A DNA stretch of 64,000 nt from Sympetrum striolatum (taxonomy: Eukaryota; Arthropoda; Insecta; Odonata; Libellulidae), in NCBI GenBank assembly GCA_947579665.1, contig CANPUZ010000054.1, positions 124,001 through 188,000 on the forward strand, in the 5' to 3' direction. The position numbers and the translations under genes are program-made. The notes beneath the pieces are model-generated. The model did not search any database, had not been told where the DNA came from, and saw only the letters and a program-made list of their open reading frames with translations. Position 1 is the first letter of the stretch; each line of letters starts with the position of its first letter. Below are positions 37,740 to 49,760 of the stretch, piece after piece.

Positions 37740-40500
37740 TTCTCTGTACTTATTACCGGAAGTACAGAGAAGGAAAAACAAAAGCATAACAAACTTCCAT
37801 AGTACAAATCAGATGGCACTGGTGTGCACTAACATAAATTCAAACCATAAAGCATAGCTTGATTATAATTCAACAGTCTTCTTAATCCAAGAAAAGGTCA
37901 TAAAGTGTATTTCAGGAGTATCTTATTGGACTAGGTCACTGTTTAAAACACTAAATATATTTTCAGTTCCTTTTTTTGTATATTTGCAGTAGTAAAAGCA
38001 TGAAGTGTAGCCAATGTATACATTTACATAATATTTTAGTAAATAGTAAGAACTACAGTTTTGAGATGTATAATATTTTTAGTAAATATATACACCTGCT
38101 AGGGAATACATACCCTTGCTATGGTAGATTGGTAAAAGTATGAATAAAATTTTAGATTGTTTTTTATCACTAAACTTATTAGTCTGGCAACAACAATTTT
38201 GTTAATTAAATTATTAGTGTGCCTATACTCTTATCTTTGAGACAGTTTACAATAGTTAGAGAGGTGCAGCACAAGAAACACATAGATCTGGTTCATTTGT
38301 AGGAATGAAATGTTGCTGATAAATACATTGAAAATATATTAACTGCAGAGATTTGAGAAAAGCAGTGTGGTAATTGAAGTAAGGGATTGCGTTAGGTCCT
38401 CACTTTATCCGTTTTTAACATGCATTTACAGAATCAGATGTGAAAATATATTAATTTACTACTAATTGCACTCATTTAAATCCTTTATTTTACTGAAATA
38501 TTATGTCAATGTATACACTGACTAGGAAATGTACGCATATCTACTATAGCATATATTCTGTATATTGATGACCAAAAAACAATTTTTTTCAAACTAATCA
38601 AAATATCAATTCTCATTGTACAAGAAATCATATTCATATAACTCATCAAGCATCTTCATTTACAAATCAAATGACCATGGGATCAAAACTTTGTAATTCA
38701 ATGCAGCATTAATTTACATCAATCTAATCATTATCTATAATTAAATTTGAGAATATGCTATGGAAGAAATGTTACTCAAACACTGGAGGAATATTTTATA
38801 ATAAACATATTGCTTGAGTGCGTAAATATAGCGCTATAGTGTGATTTTTTACTATATATTATTGTTCAATTTGTAAATATTTTCTTTTCTTAATAATTTC
38901 TTACGAATGCTAGGAATTGTTTATCCCTTATGTTTTTCTCTGACAAATCTAATACTTACAGTATCATCTGTGGAGAATAAAATTATAATAATTATTATGA
39001 ATACACTAGATGCAAGTGGATGGGAATATACATTTATACATACAATTAATTGAAAATTTACGAAATATTAAAATTTCATGGAAAATATGGAGAAAAATGC
39101 TAAAAATGTATGCCTGTTTGACTTGGTAGGCATTCAATAAATTATAATAGATTTTTGACTCAGGATAATATAATAATACCTGAACCTTTTTAAGATTTCA
39201 ACTGGAACTAGTGGTGTTGATACTGGCAATCAGTAAAATATATGTTTATATGGAATAAAAATACCTTGAAATATTTTATGTAAGGTCCATCATAAGACAA
39301 CCAAATCCCTTCCCCATCAGATATATATTTCCTCTGTGCCCTTCTACAAAAGAATTATGCCATTTGAAGCTCTTCCTTTCAGAAGGAATAGATGAAGAAG
39401 AAAAAAGGTAAGACTGTCAACACCTAATCATGTCATCCACACAATGGGTAGTAAATGCTATTTAATTAATCTTTTCAAATTATATGAGTATTATGTATAT
39501 AATTCAAAATATATATATCTCTAAATTATTAAATTATATCAATTATTAATAGCTACAGCATATTTTTTATGGCTTTGCAAAAACATTTACTCTTTACAAG
39601 ACTGCAAAATGCACATAACTACTACGATTCACTTTCATTGTGCTAAATAAGGCTGATATTTCCTGTAAATATTTTCCAAAATATACCTACATTTTAGTTT
39701 GATCCCTGCTAAAATATTTATCCTTCAATCTGTAATTCAGGTATAAGCATGCACTTATTACTTATAATGCTTAAAGGTATATTAGTTGCATGAAATTGTT
39801 ATGCAAGGTACAGTTGATGTTGTCTTCTATTTCTCTTATATATCTTAAATTCAACTTGAAACAAAGAGGACCACCATATGTAGCTGCTGTATATATGAGA
39901 AGAAAAGAAAACAGGCTGCTCTACATACTAACTATTAAGCATGTATTTCTTTTTTGGAAAAATTTAGATACTCTTTTAAATCATGAAATTTTCATGTATA
40001 TCACAAAACATTCTCAAAATTTATTTACTTTGATAATGTTAAATATATCTTATGTTTCAAAATACTCATTCTGATTCACTATAGTGAATAGAGATGGACT
40101 AACTTAACCAATGAAAGAGCATTCAAATATATATCTACATATGTAAATGCGCCATTGATGCAAGATTTATTGTACCGATATGGAACACTGTTTATTAAAA
40201 CAAACCATAGAAAAGTTATTACTTTCTGCCACTATTTATCTGGTAAGTCATCCACCAATTCTACACCTTTCAAAAGTTGTCTGAAAATACTTAACATAAT
40301 GACTTGACTGAATTAAAGTATTATAACGACTTATAAGATTGCAATTTCATATGACAGAATCCCTTATATAAACAATAATCATTTGAAGAAGTTTATTAAA
40401 ATCAAATAAGAAAACTACCTAACCCAAAGATGGCAAAATGCTGATGACTGATTTCTCAGTTATTTGAGTAATAACTGGATAATGGAACTGTATTGAATTA
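37740..40500. other. AT-rich stretch, no gene recognised
   Basis: Very AT-rich. Only short reading frames of biased composition. No repeats or RNA genes that I can support. Confidence 0.6.
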
Positions 40501-40502
40501 GG

Positions 40503-41515
40503 CCGGGTGGCCACCGAATGCAAAGCGGCGCTGCATTGAGCGGGACAGAGTGACGCAGAGCATATCATAGCTAAGTTTAGTCTCCGAGGGTCTATTTATT
40601 TATTTAGCTAATAGTTTTCAACAACACTCGAGTACACTTTTCATTTTGTAGTGACGGAACTGATAGTATAAATAGTTCTTAGTTTAATATTAGTACATAG
40701 ATAAATTATTCCATAAACAGCATCACAAAACTTAATCACTTTACTCACATAAGCATGGCAATTAAATTTTTCTTCACTCTTCATCCAACATCTAACTTTT
40801 GCTGACCGGTAAATATCTCGGAGAGGAGCACAAGCCATTATTTAAACCTCCTTCAAATAGGCGTATTTTTATTCTTTTTAATGGTGCATAAATGAATATC
40901 CTACCATTAATGGTTTTAACGCTATGGTTTTTAAGCTGGTATTCCTCTGAGATCATTAACCACCAATGATGTCACAGCATCAGTTTTTTTATTTTCAAAA
41001 CCTGATCTGCATTCAATGATTAAATTGACAAAAAAATTTTCTTGGCTGTAGTGAACCTTATCGACGACATTTTCACAATGATTGCGTTCCGCTAAGACAA
41101 GTGAATATCTTAAATTGGGACTTAATTGAAGTGTAACCACATTGTAAGTAATTAAATTAGTGGTGGTCCAACCACAATTATCATAGATTGACTGAAAGTG
41201 ATCACTTTTTGTGAAATAAAATCGGTCATCTATAATTACATTAATGTTTCCGAAAGAATGCTGTAATTGGGAATTAATCACACCTTTCAGGCTTGTGAAC
41301 GTGAATCCTTCATATACTGATATCAATTCAGATACTGCCAAGGAAAGAAGCAAGAGGCTACCCCCTCCACCGCTTTTGTGTCGAAGGCAGTGGAGGGGGA
41401 AGCTGACTTTGCTTCAGCACGAACCACGGTCGTTCGGAAGATGAGCCTAAAGAAGCTGAGTGATGCCACAATTCTCAGCTCAACTCGGCTTTGTATCCGG
41501 TGGCTGCAGCTGCAT
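40503..41515. mobile_element. TIR element of unassigned superfamily with unknown ORFs
   Basis: The left end GGCCGGGTGGCCACCGAATG, continuing CAAAGCGGCGCTG, and the inverted right end (GCAGCCACCGGATACAAAGC, continuing CGAGTTGAGC, at about 41478-41515) are clearly similar over some 30 bp. Inside, on the minus strand, are frames at 40931-41353 (140 aa, FGNINVIIDDRFYFTK) and 40641-40838 (YRSAKVRCWMKSEEKFNCH). Neither matches a family I know. They may be decayed transposase. A CCCCCTCCAC/GTGGAGGGGG hairpin lies at 41360-41400. Confidence 0.55.
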
Positions 41516-41599
41516 TCAAAAGAATAGTTTCTATTGTGAAAGCGTAATCCACTTGGTGTGACTTCACTCAACTTAGCTTCGCTTTGCATTTGGTAGATA

Positions 41600-42799
41600 C
41601 CTTGCTAGAGTCACTTAAATAATAACTTGTTTGCACGTTAACAATGGAATTGCCAAAAGAACAGAATTAAAAAAATTGCAATTATATACATTGAACCATG
41701 AATCAAATTTAGAGATTAAATAGGAAATTACTGATGATGTTCTTGAATTAACCAAAACTTTTGAAACAACATACCTTGGAAAAATGCAATTCCACTACAT
41801 AATACAATTAAGTAGGAATTAAATATAAAATATTTTTAAGAAAGAAAAAATCTCACTGATATATCATAAAAAAATATTTTTTTCCTTGCGATGTAACTCT
41901 CCATAGGATAGGATATATTATATAGATGATATAATTTCTCTATAAATTGTTTATTTGCATAGATTCTTTCAGTCGACGACTTACAAGGAGAGGTCATCAG
42001 ATTGATGTTCGGGATTTCGATGAGACCTATTACATATTGAAGTAGACATAGCGAAAGTAAAAAGTGAGATAGGTTTTATCTGCATAGGCCTTGGTTCCTG
42101 AGAATATTGACAATAAAAATATCGTTTTTTTATATTATCCTACGTAGGTATGCTTCCCTGCATAGCAGTATATGCGCCCATTGTCAGCTGTGAATGAATG
42201 GAAAGCGTACAGGTGAGCTAAATGGGAATTCATAGAAAGAAAACATTCATATTGAAGACCTTCAGGACATTTTGACCAGAGAAAGCCAAACACTGACATC
42301 AGAAAACCACCCACTATTTCTAGGCCTACAGCTGCTTCCAAAGGCAGACAAGTGAACAGGTATACATCCCATAAAGAGGTGTCTAAGTTAATGATAACTT
42401 CTACTGGTCTATCTAAACATCCACACAACTTTATGCATCAATAACTTCTCAGAGCCCAAAACATAGGCCTTCCATAGTTAACCAATCACCACAATGGTAA
42501 AAGAATTGGTTTCTATACACATTTACATAAATATATTTGTAAACATATGAATATATATCTATGCATGTGATAAATTGATATTGATCACATCTATATCTAA
42601 CTTCAAGTACTATGCTTCATAAATTCTCTGCAACTTTGACAGTGTTTCTATAGAAACAATGATCAACTACTAAAGTGTTCACATCACAATAGTTGTTTTT
42701 TCAAAACCCCCTTCCGATTATATCCCTGCTACTGATAGATTATCCTATCACAATCTTGGATTTTTCACTGCTTATAAACACTTCTAATTTACCTATTGT
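41600..42799. other. No gene recognised
   Basis: Contains a 97-codon minus-strand frame at 42135-42428 that is hydrophobic and Cys-rich but shows no motif I can name. I do not call it a gene. Confidence 0.5.
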
Positions 42800-45645
42800 T
42801 ATGGACATGCAAAAGGTGGGGTTATTTTGTAGCCAAAAGTGGTGATATTTTTTTACTAAAGTGGTGTTATTTTACCATGAAATCGATGTTATTTTAACGA
42901 CAAAATAATTGATGTTGATTGAGTGCCATGCTTTTAATGGGCCCACCCGTTGCCCTGACTTTTGGATGCTATTGACTAGGGATAGTTTAATAATAAACAT
43001 GGAGTATTGACTAAATTCACATTATATATATATTTTATTCTTCACATATTCAACTTACATAAAGAGACAAATTACTATTTAACGTCTGTAGTTTCAAATT
43101 AAACAATTGTCATCAAATTGTCTTCTTTTAGATTTGTTCTGATAACACAGTGCTATAGCGGGAAAGAAATCTCTCCGAGTCCACATTTGCTCAGGGGGTC
43201 CAAATTGCTTCCAGGCACTTAAATGCAAACGATGTCTCAGACAATTTGAGCACCTGCATTACCTTAATTATATCCACTGAACCCTGGGAATTTTACTTTT
43301 GTAGTAATTGCTGCAATTCTCCAAACCCCAACATCAACTTCTCTGTCTCCATTGACTCAAGGCCATGAACTTTTTTAAATTTTGCAATTAAGTCGGGGTT
43401 CACCTCTGTTGTCAGAACTTCTTGGGGATCAAAAACTGAGATATTTTCAAATGTTTTTCTGCTTGGGTCTTCACCGTAAGAGAACTGAGTTTGGTTGATG
43501 CCTTTAAAGCCATCTGCATTAGTATTGACTTTACAGCAGCTGCTTTAGATGTTGTCATGCTTTGTAAGTTATTAGTGGTTTTATAAAAAAAATACCCTTC
43601 TGAATCTTCTCGAGACTCATTTTAACTTCCTTAACTCTCTATGTAATGTGTGAATATATGGTATCATTTTTTGAAGTACAAAAATATCCTATACCAGAAT
43701 TGTGAGTTGCTTCCATTTCTTCAGTGTTACAAAAGTCAACAATGCGTCAAAAATAATCTGTTAAATAAAAAACCCTAAGAAACCAGGAGTTCCATCTTCT
43801 GACGACAGGAATAGAGAATAATGCTAAACTCTTTTCATTTCCGTCCTGAAGAAATTTTAAGTTCAAATGTTATCTTTTTCTTGTGTGTAGAAATAAAATT
43901 TTGGTCATCAGTACTACTCTGGTCAGCCATCTGATGGATCCAAATATTTCCCACAAGATTTAATTTGTGAGCCCAGCGTTTTATGTGGATTAACTCCTCA
44001 CCAATAATCAATTTCAAGCCTTCAACATGCGTTTTCATATATTTAGCTGAGTTTGTTATAACACTTTTAACATCTGAGTCTTGCACATTATAAATCCTCA
44101 GGGATTCAAGTATTGCCATAATACACTTGCATCAGTGCTTTCAAGAAAGTGGACACCACCAACGTAAAGCAATGGCTGCTAATTGAAATCTTTAAATGTC
44201 CTAAACAGTACCACAAATACACATCTTTCTTTTTTGTCCGTGGTTTCATCACAAAAAACATCAATGGGCATCCTTGAACAGCAACTAACTTCTTCGATTC
44301 GGTCCTTGGCCAGGTCATTAACATATTTTCTCAAAGTGTTCGAGCATGGGGTAGGTCCCCAGCCCCTGGGTTTAATCGTAGATATAAAATGAAAGGAGAA
44401 TGAATCCTAATGCATAAAACAAAGAAGTTGCAGAATTCATAAAATTTGATCAATATTTATGGGAACCTATTACGTTCGCATGCATTATGGAATAGCTAGG
44501 TGTATGAAAAACATAAAGTTTTCACTTATTAATGCATACTAGACCATGGTCTAGTAGAGCTACTAAAATACATAATTTAATACTAACCTTCTACATATTT
44601 GTTTAACCATCTTCTATGTTTGGATCGTCCACCTTCTCAAGCGGAATGTTGGCTTTTACGAAGGCCTCTGTTGTGTCTTTTGCAAATTCATAGGAGGCAT
44701 CTCTCTTCTTGGTCGTTAGGAGCAATTTTGTAATTGATGCCTGCCGAATAGTTCTACTTCTACTTGCAGAAATTTGTTTCTACGCTAGACTTATGTCTTT
44801 CACTTGCAATAGGTATGCTTCGTGCAGCTGTCCTTCCTTTCCCACGAAACAGTTGCATTGCAAAAACTACAAAATATTCTTTTGTCATCAGCACAATGTA
44901 ATCCGTGGTCCCGAAATTCTGCTTCGCGTTGTTTTGCAGTCACTGCCCCCTTCGGCATTATACTGTTTTTAATACATCGAATCGAAATAAAGTCACGATG
45001 CTCATGCCTAAAAACGTAAGTAAGCTGCTTTTAACCCACTTTACTTTTGGAGCCTTCCCGGGATTAAAATGGGAGCGCCGGTAGTCGCGATAAGAAATAC
45101 GTAATGGCATTTCGGCTACTTAGTAGACATCGCGTGAACGTGGTGTAGACATCCTCTTGACAAACAAGTCGTCTTTTTTCCTCAAATGTGTTACCTTGAG
45201 GACATCGAGAAGGCACCTTTATTTTAACTAGTTCCCGAAAATGTTTTCATCGCGTTTGATGCTTTTCGACAAGAAAAGCATTTTTAAAAAACTCTCTTGC
45301 GCGTATTATTTTCGAATAATATCAGTATAAACTCAGTAAAAAGTTTATACTAATGGTGAAAACATTACGCAGTGATTTCTCGCTGACGACTCATTCACGA
45401 TCGTCGATTCCTATGGTGCAGTACTGTTATTCTACCTTATATTATTGAAAATTAGCTAAGAAAGCTATCCAAATCCTCAGTTTATCGGGACAATGTGGCA
45501 TAAACATACGCCTTGGAAAAAATTTCGTGGGAGAAGCATGAGCAGAAGAAAAAAATATGAAATTCGCGATTAACACGAAATTCGCGTATTCGCGGGAAAA
45601 CAGCAAAATTCGCGTTATCGCATTTGCGACTTTTGCATGTCCCTA
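42800..45645 (-). mobile_element. hAT transposon with a CGGBP1-like transposase
   Basis: The ends are inverted: TATGGACATGCAAAAG at 42800 and, read from the right, TAGGGACATGCAAAAG ending at 45645 (15 of 16 identical). The interior on the minus strand encodes a decayed hAT transposase. Subterminal parts are rich in GTGGTGTTATTTT (left) and CGCG-containing repeats (right). Expected 8-bp target duplications are not recognisable. Confidence 0.8.
43280..44958 (-). pseudogene. hAT transposase related to CGGBP1, decayed
   Basis: Starts at the ATG at 44958: MPKGAVTAKQREAEF, then a zinc-finger-like CSFCNATVSWERKDS with H and C following, as in the CGGBP1/BED-type finger. After stops comes AKDTTEAFVKANIPLEKVDD, close to the matching part of CGG-repeat-binding protein 1. 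The catalytic core follows at about 44330-44180: LRKYVNDLAKDRIEEV, then PIDVFCDETTDKKERCVF with the first acidic residue. The frame 43835-44119 has SVITNSAKYMKTHVEGLK and IHIKRWAHKLNLV, the typical region between core and insertion domain. Near 43350-43470 a C-terminal SVFDPQEVLTTEVNPDLI-like stretch remains. Many stops and shifts; inactive. Confidence 0.85.
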
Positions 45646-45654
45646 ATCATTACA

Positions 45655-46048
45655 CATCAGAGAAACAAACTACATTTTCTCTTTACCGTTTTCTGTCTCA
45701 TTTATATTCACAAAAACCTACAGTCACGAATTCAAACGTCAATCACAACTACGAAAAATAAAGGGAGTTGGTTTGTTAGACATAAAAGTAACATTTTATT
45801 AGATGAAGATAGCAAAATATCAACCATAATACGCGCCGGGGAAATTTTACATTGCCATTATACCAATAAACACAGAGCGGCGAATGTAATCCTCCCTTTG
45901 GCTTCGAATAATTCCGAGCTTGAAAAAAATATAAACTCATCCAAAACACGAATATCCAGTCTCTTATTAACCTCGCAATTCCCAGAAAAAATGCACATCC
46001 GACCCAGCGCTAAAATCGGCCCTTGCGATAAGAGAGAAAGGCAAAACA
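45655..46048 (+). pseudogene. Unrecognised reading frame cut by an insertion
   Basis: Open for about 130 codons with protein-like composition (for example GSWFVRHKSNILLDEDSKI and AANVILPLASNNSELEKNI), ending where the six-module element at 46049 begins. I recognise no family. Whether it continues in the frame beginning at 47217 is not certain. Confidence 0.35.
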
Positions 46049-47216
46049 TCTATTATATATAGATGCTTCTCCGGATTCATTCATATATAAGGGGATATAG
46101 ATAGATAGATAGGATACTAATTCACAGCCTAAACCGCAAGCGTCATTGATTTGAAATTTTTTCAACGCATTGGCCATAACGCGTAACCGCCAGAAAAATT
46201 ACGATTTTGAACGTCAATGTCATGGGTTCGATTCCAGAGGGCCCCAAAGTCCCGATTTTTTCCATTTAAATGCATTGCATTTATTTTCGAGAATTAAAAA
46301 AAAAAATACTTCCCGGATAGGTAGAGAATCGAAACTCAAGGGGCCTATATTTATGGTCATGATCTATCAAAAACCTAAATGACACTCACGAAAAATATCC
46401 TGGGTTCGATGCTAGGACGATGCAATTATCTGCCCTTTAAAATACATGGGAGTAGTTTTTCATTATTTTTTTTGATGCACTTATCGAAATGATATGAAGT
46501 TCGTGCTTCGCTGTAAGATGAATGGTAAGAATTACCTTAAGAAAAATATTTAGATAAGTCCGTAGTATTCCTGGGTTCGATGCCAGAGCACAATAACTTT
46601 TCTCTCATAAGGAATATAAGGGAAAAGTAGGACGTCGTTTGAGGCAGTTGCAAGCTATATTTCTACTTGAATTTTCACACATAGTTAGAAATGGTAATCT
46701 TATATTGTGTTGCATAGTAAGTTTAACCAGAAAGGCCCTGGTTCGATTCCGGGCGGTAAGTATATCCCCCATATAATACATTAGGGTAACTTTTCATAAT
46801 TTTTTTATACATTTATCGATATGATAGGAAGTTCTTGCTTACATAGAAGATGTATATTAAGATTTTCTTTATGAAAAATAATTAAATAAGACCGTAGTGT
46901 TCCTGGGTTCGATGCCAGAGCACATTACAAATCCTCTCATAAGGAATATATGGGAAAAGTAGGACTTAGTTTGAGGCAGTTGCAGCCAATGTTTCTGCAT
47001 GAGTTTTCACACATAGTTACAGACGGTAATCCTTTGTTGTGCTGCAAAGTAATTATCACCAGGAAGACCTCGGTTCGATGCCGGACAGAGAAATTGCAGC
47101 AAATTTTATGAATGTTTTCAATCCTCTTTTTTTCTTTGGAGGACTCTCTCGATATGATGCCGACTTGAAATTAGTGCTGTCGATATGCTTGCAGTATGCA
47201 AGCTACATTTTACTCG
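46049..47216 (+). mobile_element. Six-module element, full copy 7 (head I, body beta)
   Basis: The cleanest insertion of the family. It starts TCTATTATATATAGATGC after A (46048) and ends hairpin, CTACATTTTACTCG before T (47217), with no target duplication. Six cores start near 46225, 46403, 46574, 46740, 46906 and 47072; spacings 178, 171, 166, 166 and 166 bp. It interrupts CG-richer, gene-like DNA. Confidence 0.88.
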
Positions 47217-47244
47217 TTTAATAAAAACGCTTCCAGATATTCCT

Positions 47245-47385
47245 ATGACTACGCCCCCAAAAGACACGAGACCCATAAACCTGAATCCCGAGCGGAAGAA
47301 GAGTATGCGAAAAAGCGAGATGGAGCCAGTTTTCAATTCGAAGCAAAACGGATATCGCAACGGTGACGTCATTTCCGCTACGTAA
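47245..47385 (+). CDS. Helitron C cargo, short ORF 1 (unknown)
   Basis: MTTPPKDTRPINLNPERKKS continues for 46 residues, basic and polar, to a TAA at the TAATG that overlaps the next ATG. I recognise no domain. Start chosen because the sequence upstream is repeat tail. It may be a fragment of a longer protein whose 5' part lies left of the inserted element. Confidence 0.3.
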   Translation: MTTPPKDTRPINLNPERKKSMRKSEMEPVFNSKQNGYRNGDVISAT

Positions 47386-47717
47386 TGGATTCCATTGGAA
47401 TCGGAGGAAAAATGAGCGATTTAAAATTCAACACCGCGGAAAAGGAAGGTGGTCAAGAAAGCGTTCTGTTTAAGTTCGTCGTAAATTACGGAGGCGGAAT
47501 CAGTGTAAGATGTCCGTACAGTTGGACAAAGGGAATAAATAAACCCCGCTACACCGGAATCATGCTTCTTGCGACCTCAGTTGCAATTAAAAATGAACGT
47601 CTCATTTATTCGAATTTCTTTATGGCTAAGCCATTCATGAGGGAGATTAACAAAGCGAAGATTTGCGACTGCTTCACCTCCTTCGGAGAAAGAATAGCAG
47701 CGGATTATCTATCGTAA
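47385..47717 (+). CDS. Helitron C cargo ORF 2 (unknown)
   Basis: 110 residues beginning MDSIGIGGKMSDLKFNTAEK, with YGGGISVRCPYSWTKG and YTGIMLLATSVAIKNERLIY. No family recognised. The phrase IGG...FNT recurs in the ORF at 51461-51688 (MRIGG...DEVRFNTGD), so the two may be relatives. The next ORF follows in another frame after 1 base, so both could be pieces of one protein split by a frameshift. Confidence 0.4.
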   Translation: MDSIGIGGKMSDLKFNTAEKEGGQESVLFKFVVNYGGGISVRCPYSWTKGINKPRYTGIMLLATSVAIKNERLIYSNFFMAKPFMREINKAKICDCFTSFGERIAADYLS

Positions 47718-47718
47718 A

Positions 47719-48084
47719 TTGCTACATAAGAGGGAAGTTATTGTTCTTATTTTGGAAAGATCTGGTTTAGATCTTCGAAAAGAGTACAAATTCGACTATG
47801 TTTACTCGTGTTTTAAGCAACAGAGGGCCAAAAGTACCAAATATTTCTTAATTTCGGAATTTCTTCGTAAATTACTAGAGGAATTAAAATTTTTGTCCTA
47901 TGTTATTCGAAATTGCGAAAATTTTGATAAAATAAGTGAATGTTTGATCGAAATTTTGAATTGTAAACAACCCATCCCCTTGACGATGAAGGCGATTGTT
48001 GCGTCCCTAGCTCAGGTAATTATGCGTAAGAAAACATCGAGAAAATATGCCCACTTCAAATTAATGTTAAGAATAAATGATTGA
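47719..48084 (+). CDS. Helitron C cargo ORF 3 (unknown)
   Basis: The frame is open from 47698 to a TGA at 48084, about 120 residues, mostly helical by composition (LRKLLEELKFLSYVIRNCEN, then FDKISECLIEILNCK, LTMKAIVASL, and a basic MRKKTSRK tail). There is no ATG near the start, which fits a C-terminal part of a longer protein. A decayed relative is at 4899-5087 in Helitron A. The family is unknown to me. No Rep or helicase motifs. Confidence 0.45.
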   Translation: MLHKREVIVLILERSGLDLRKEYKFDYVYSCFKQQRAKSTKYFLISEFLRKLLEELKFLSYVIRNCENFDKISECLIEILNCKQPIPLTMKAIVASLAQVIMRKKTSRKYAHFKLMLRIND

Positions 48085-49112
48085 TTATATGAAAGAGGAG
48101 AAGTTTAAGGCGATTTTAGTAACTGCAGCTATGAACGGTATACTGTGAAGAATACGATTACTAGTATTTAAGAAAGATTTTAAATTTTATGGAAGCATCT
48201 ACAGCAACCAAGTTTTATTTATATCAACGTAATTGTTTACTGACTATTTCGTGGGATGAATGGGTTTACATTAGTGCATCTGCATGTGTATAAAAAACCT
48301 GGCAAGTTTTATTTGTTTTTAATATAAACTTCTGCATTGAGTATTACAACTTATCAATTTACATCGATAAATATTTAGCGATTAACGAAAATGGACTTAT
48401 TTAATATCGTAAAGATTTCTCAGATTAGTGTTGGAGTTAAACGGAGATTTGTAAAGCTGTAGCAAATCTCCAACATCGTATCCCTCCATCGAAAATCTAA
48501 AGCAAGTTTATGTTTTGTTATACGCAGAATAAAAATGTATTCATTGTGTTATTTTTAAGTGCTTCCAATTCTTATACATTAACTATCATTCTGTTATCGG
48601 CATTTAATCTTTGTTTCTGTTTGGCTTTGTGACTGCATTTGTGTTATTTGTTGAGCTTCGTGTTTATGTTACGCATTTTAGTATTGGGGTACAAGTCAAC
48701 TCCATAATACCCTTACTTTCTGCAAAGAATATTCATTGGTGATTTTAGAATTATATATATTTCTGTCGTGTTCAATCATCGTTTCCGATATCCATTTGTG
48801 CATTTCTGAAGATGTCTCCTTAAACGTGTTGCTTCTTATCCTAATGTGATCTTCAAAAGTTTTTTTCATAATTTTTAATTGATTTTTGACTTCATTGAAT
48901 AAAGTGTTCATTCAAAGGATATGAGATTGAATATTTGCGTGCCTTTGTAAACTTCATTAAAACTTTATTTACTTTGTTTATTGGTTTGGAAATAATTCCA
49001 GCCTGTCTATAAGCTACCTGAAATTATGAGGCATGTGCTACGATCAAGACTGTAACAACAGTATTTATCAATTTAAGTTTTCCTGTTGAGAATCAACAGG
49101 TATTTTAGCTAG

Positions 49113-49760
49113 TGGGAAATAAAAGAAGTTTTCGTTAAGTTAGGTATTAATAAAGTCATATTAGTTATCCAATTTCGCATCATCTTCTTCCACTCGTCGT
49201 CAGGATCATCAAAGTCGTCGTCAATATCGCTACAGTAACGGAATTATGCGAACGATGTTTTACCTCATTGGTATTATCTTTTGCGATTGGTTTTTCCGTC
49301 ACGAATCTAATGTATCCGTAGGAGGCTCGAGTCGCATCGGAAATTTGGCAACGCTGTCCGTTCTATTTTTAACACGGCCGCTCGGATGCCCGCCACTGCA
49401 GCATAGCGGATGACCTCGATGGCTTTTCCTCTTGCTCAAAAGGAGTCGGTGGCGGAATTCGCGCGGCTAAATCATTGTTCCTTGATTTTGAGTTCATTAA
49501 GTCTTTCTTTTAATTTTTTATAAGCAACAAAACCGCGGTAACTTAAAAAATAATTGACACGTCGAATATTAATAAAAGATGAAAAGAATAGGTTCGAGTT
49601 CTTACACGCGCTGAGACCTTTGTCAAGATCGAAACGCAACGAGAGATGAAAAATAAAAGTCGTCGCTACGGAAATTAGCGGTGAGCTGACCTCATCTCTC
49701 GTTTTCGAGGAAAGACCCACTCGTCGCTCGGGAATTTGAAAAGCCGTCGCTGGAGGTCAC
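49113..49760 (-). pseudogene. Jockey-type gag (ORF1) fragment
   Basis: The minus-strand frame around 49480-49560 encodes YRGFVAYKKLKERLNELK, matching the end of the zinc-knuckle region of Jockey-clade ORF1 proteins (family form: HPANYRGC-YK-LQ). Beyond it the minus strand reads proline-rich and acidic fragments (ARIPPPTPFEQEEK; a run of Asp near 49215) that may be further ORF1 sequence. The N-terminal side is unrelated to the other fragment at 51095. Decayed. Confidence 0.55.

Larger units (their letters stand above)
45646..49112 (+). mobile_element. Helitron copy C (3' part certain), carrying cargo ORFs
   Basis: The 3' end is a perfect hairpin (CCTGTTGA-GAA-TCAACAGG at 49082-49100), then TATTTTAG and CTAG at 49109-49112 followed by T. 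48400-48720 matches Helitron A. 48195-48265 resembles Helitron B. The left limit is unknown. The part from 45646 may belong to it because the reading frame left of the inserted six-module element (to 46048) and the one right of it have similar base use, richer in CG than the surroundings. A hAT element borders it at 45645. Confidence 0.6.

Noticed and set aside
37605..37819. Repetitive HRITEITESPKSP-type frames
   Set aside because: Produced by the 17-bp minisatellite; no start or splice context.
42135..42428. 97-aa hydrophobic minus-strand frame
   Set aside because: No recognisable motif, no splice support on the acceptor side, not conserved elsewhere in the window.
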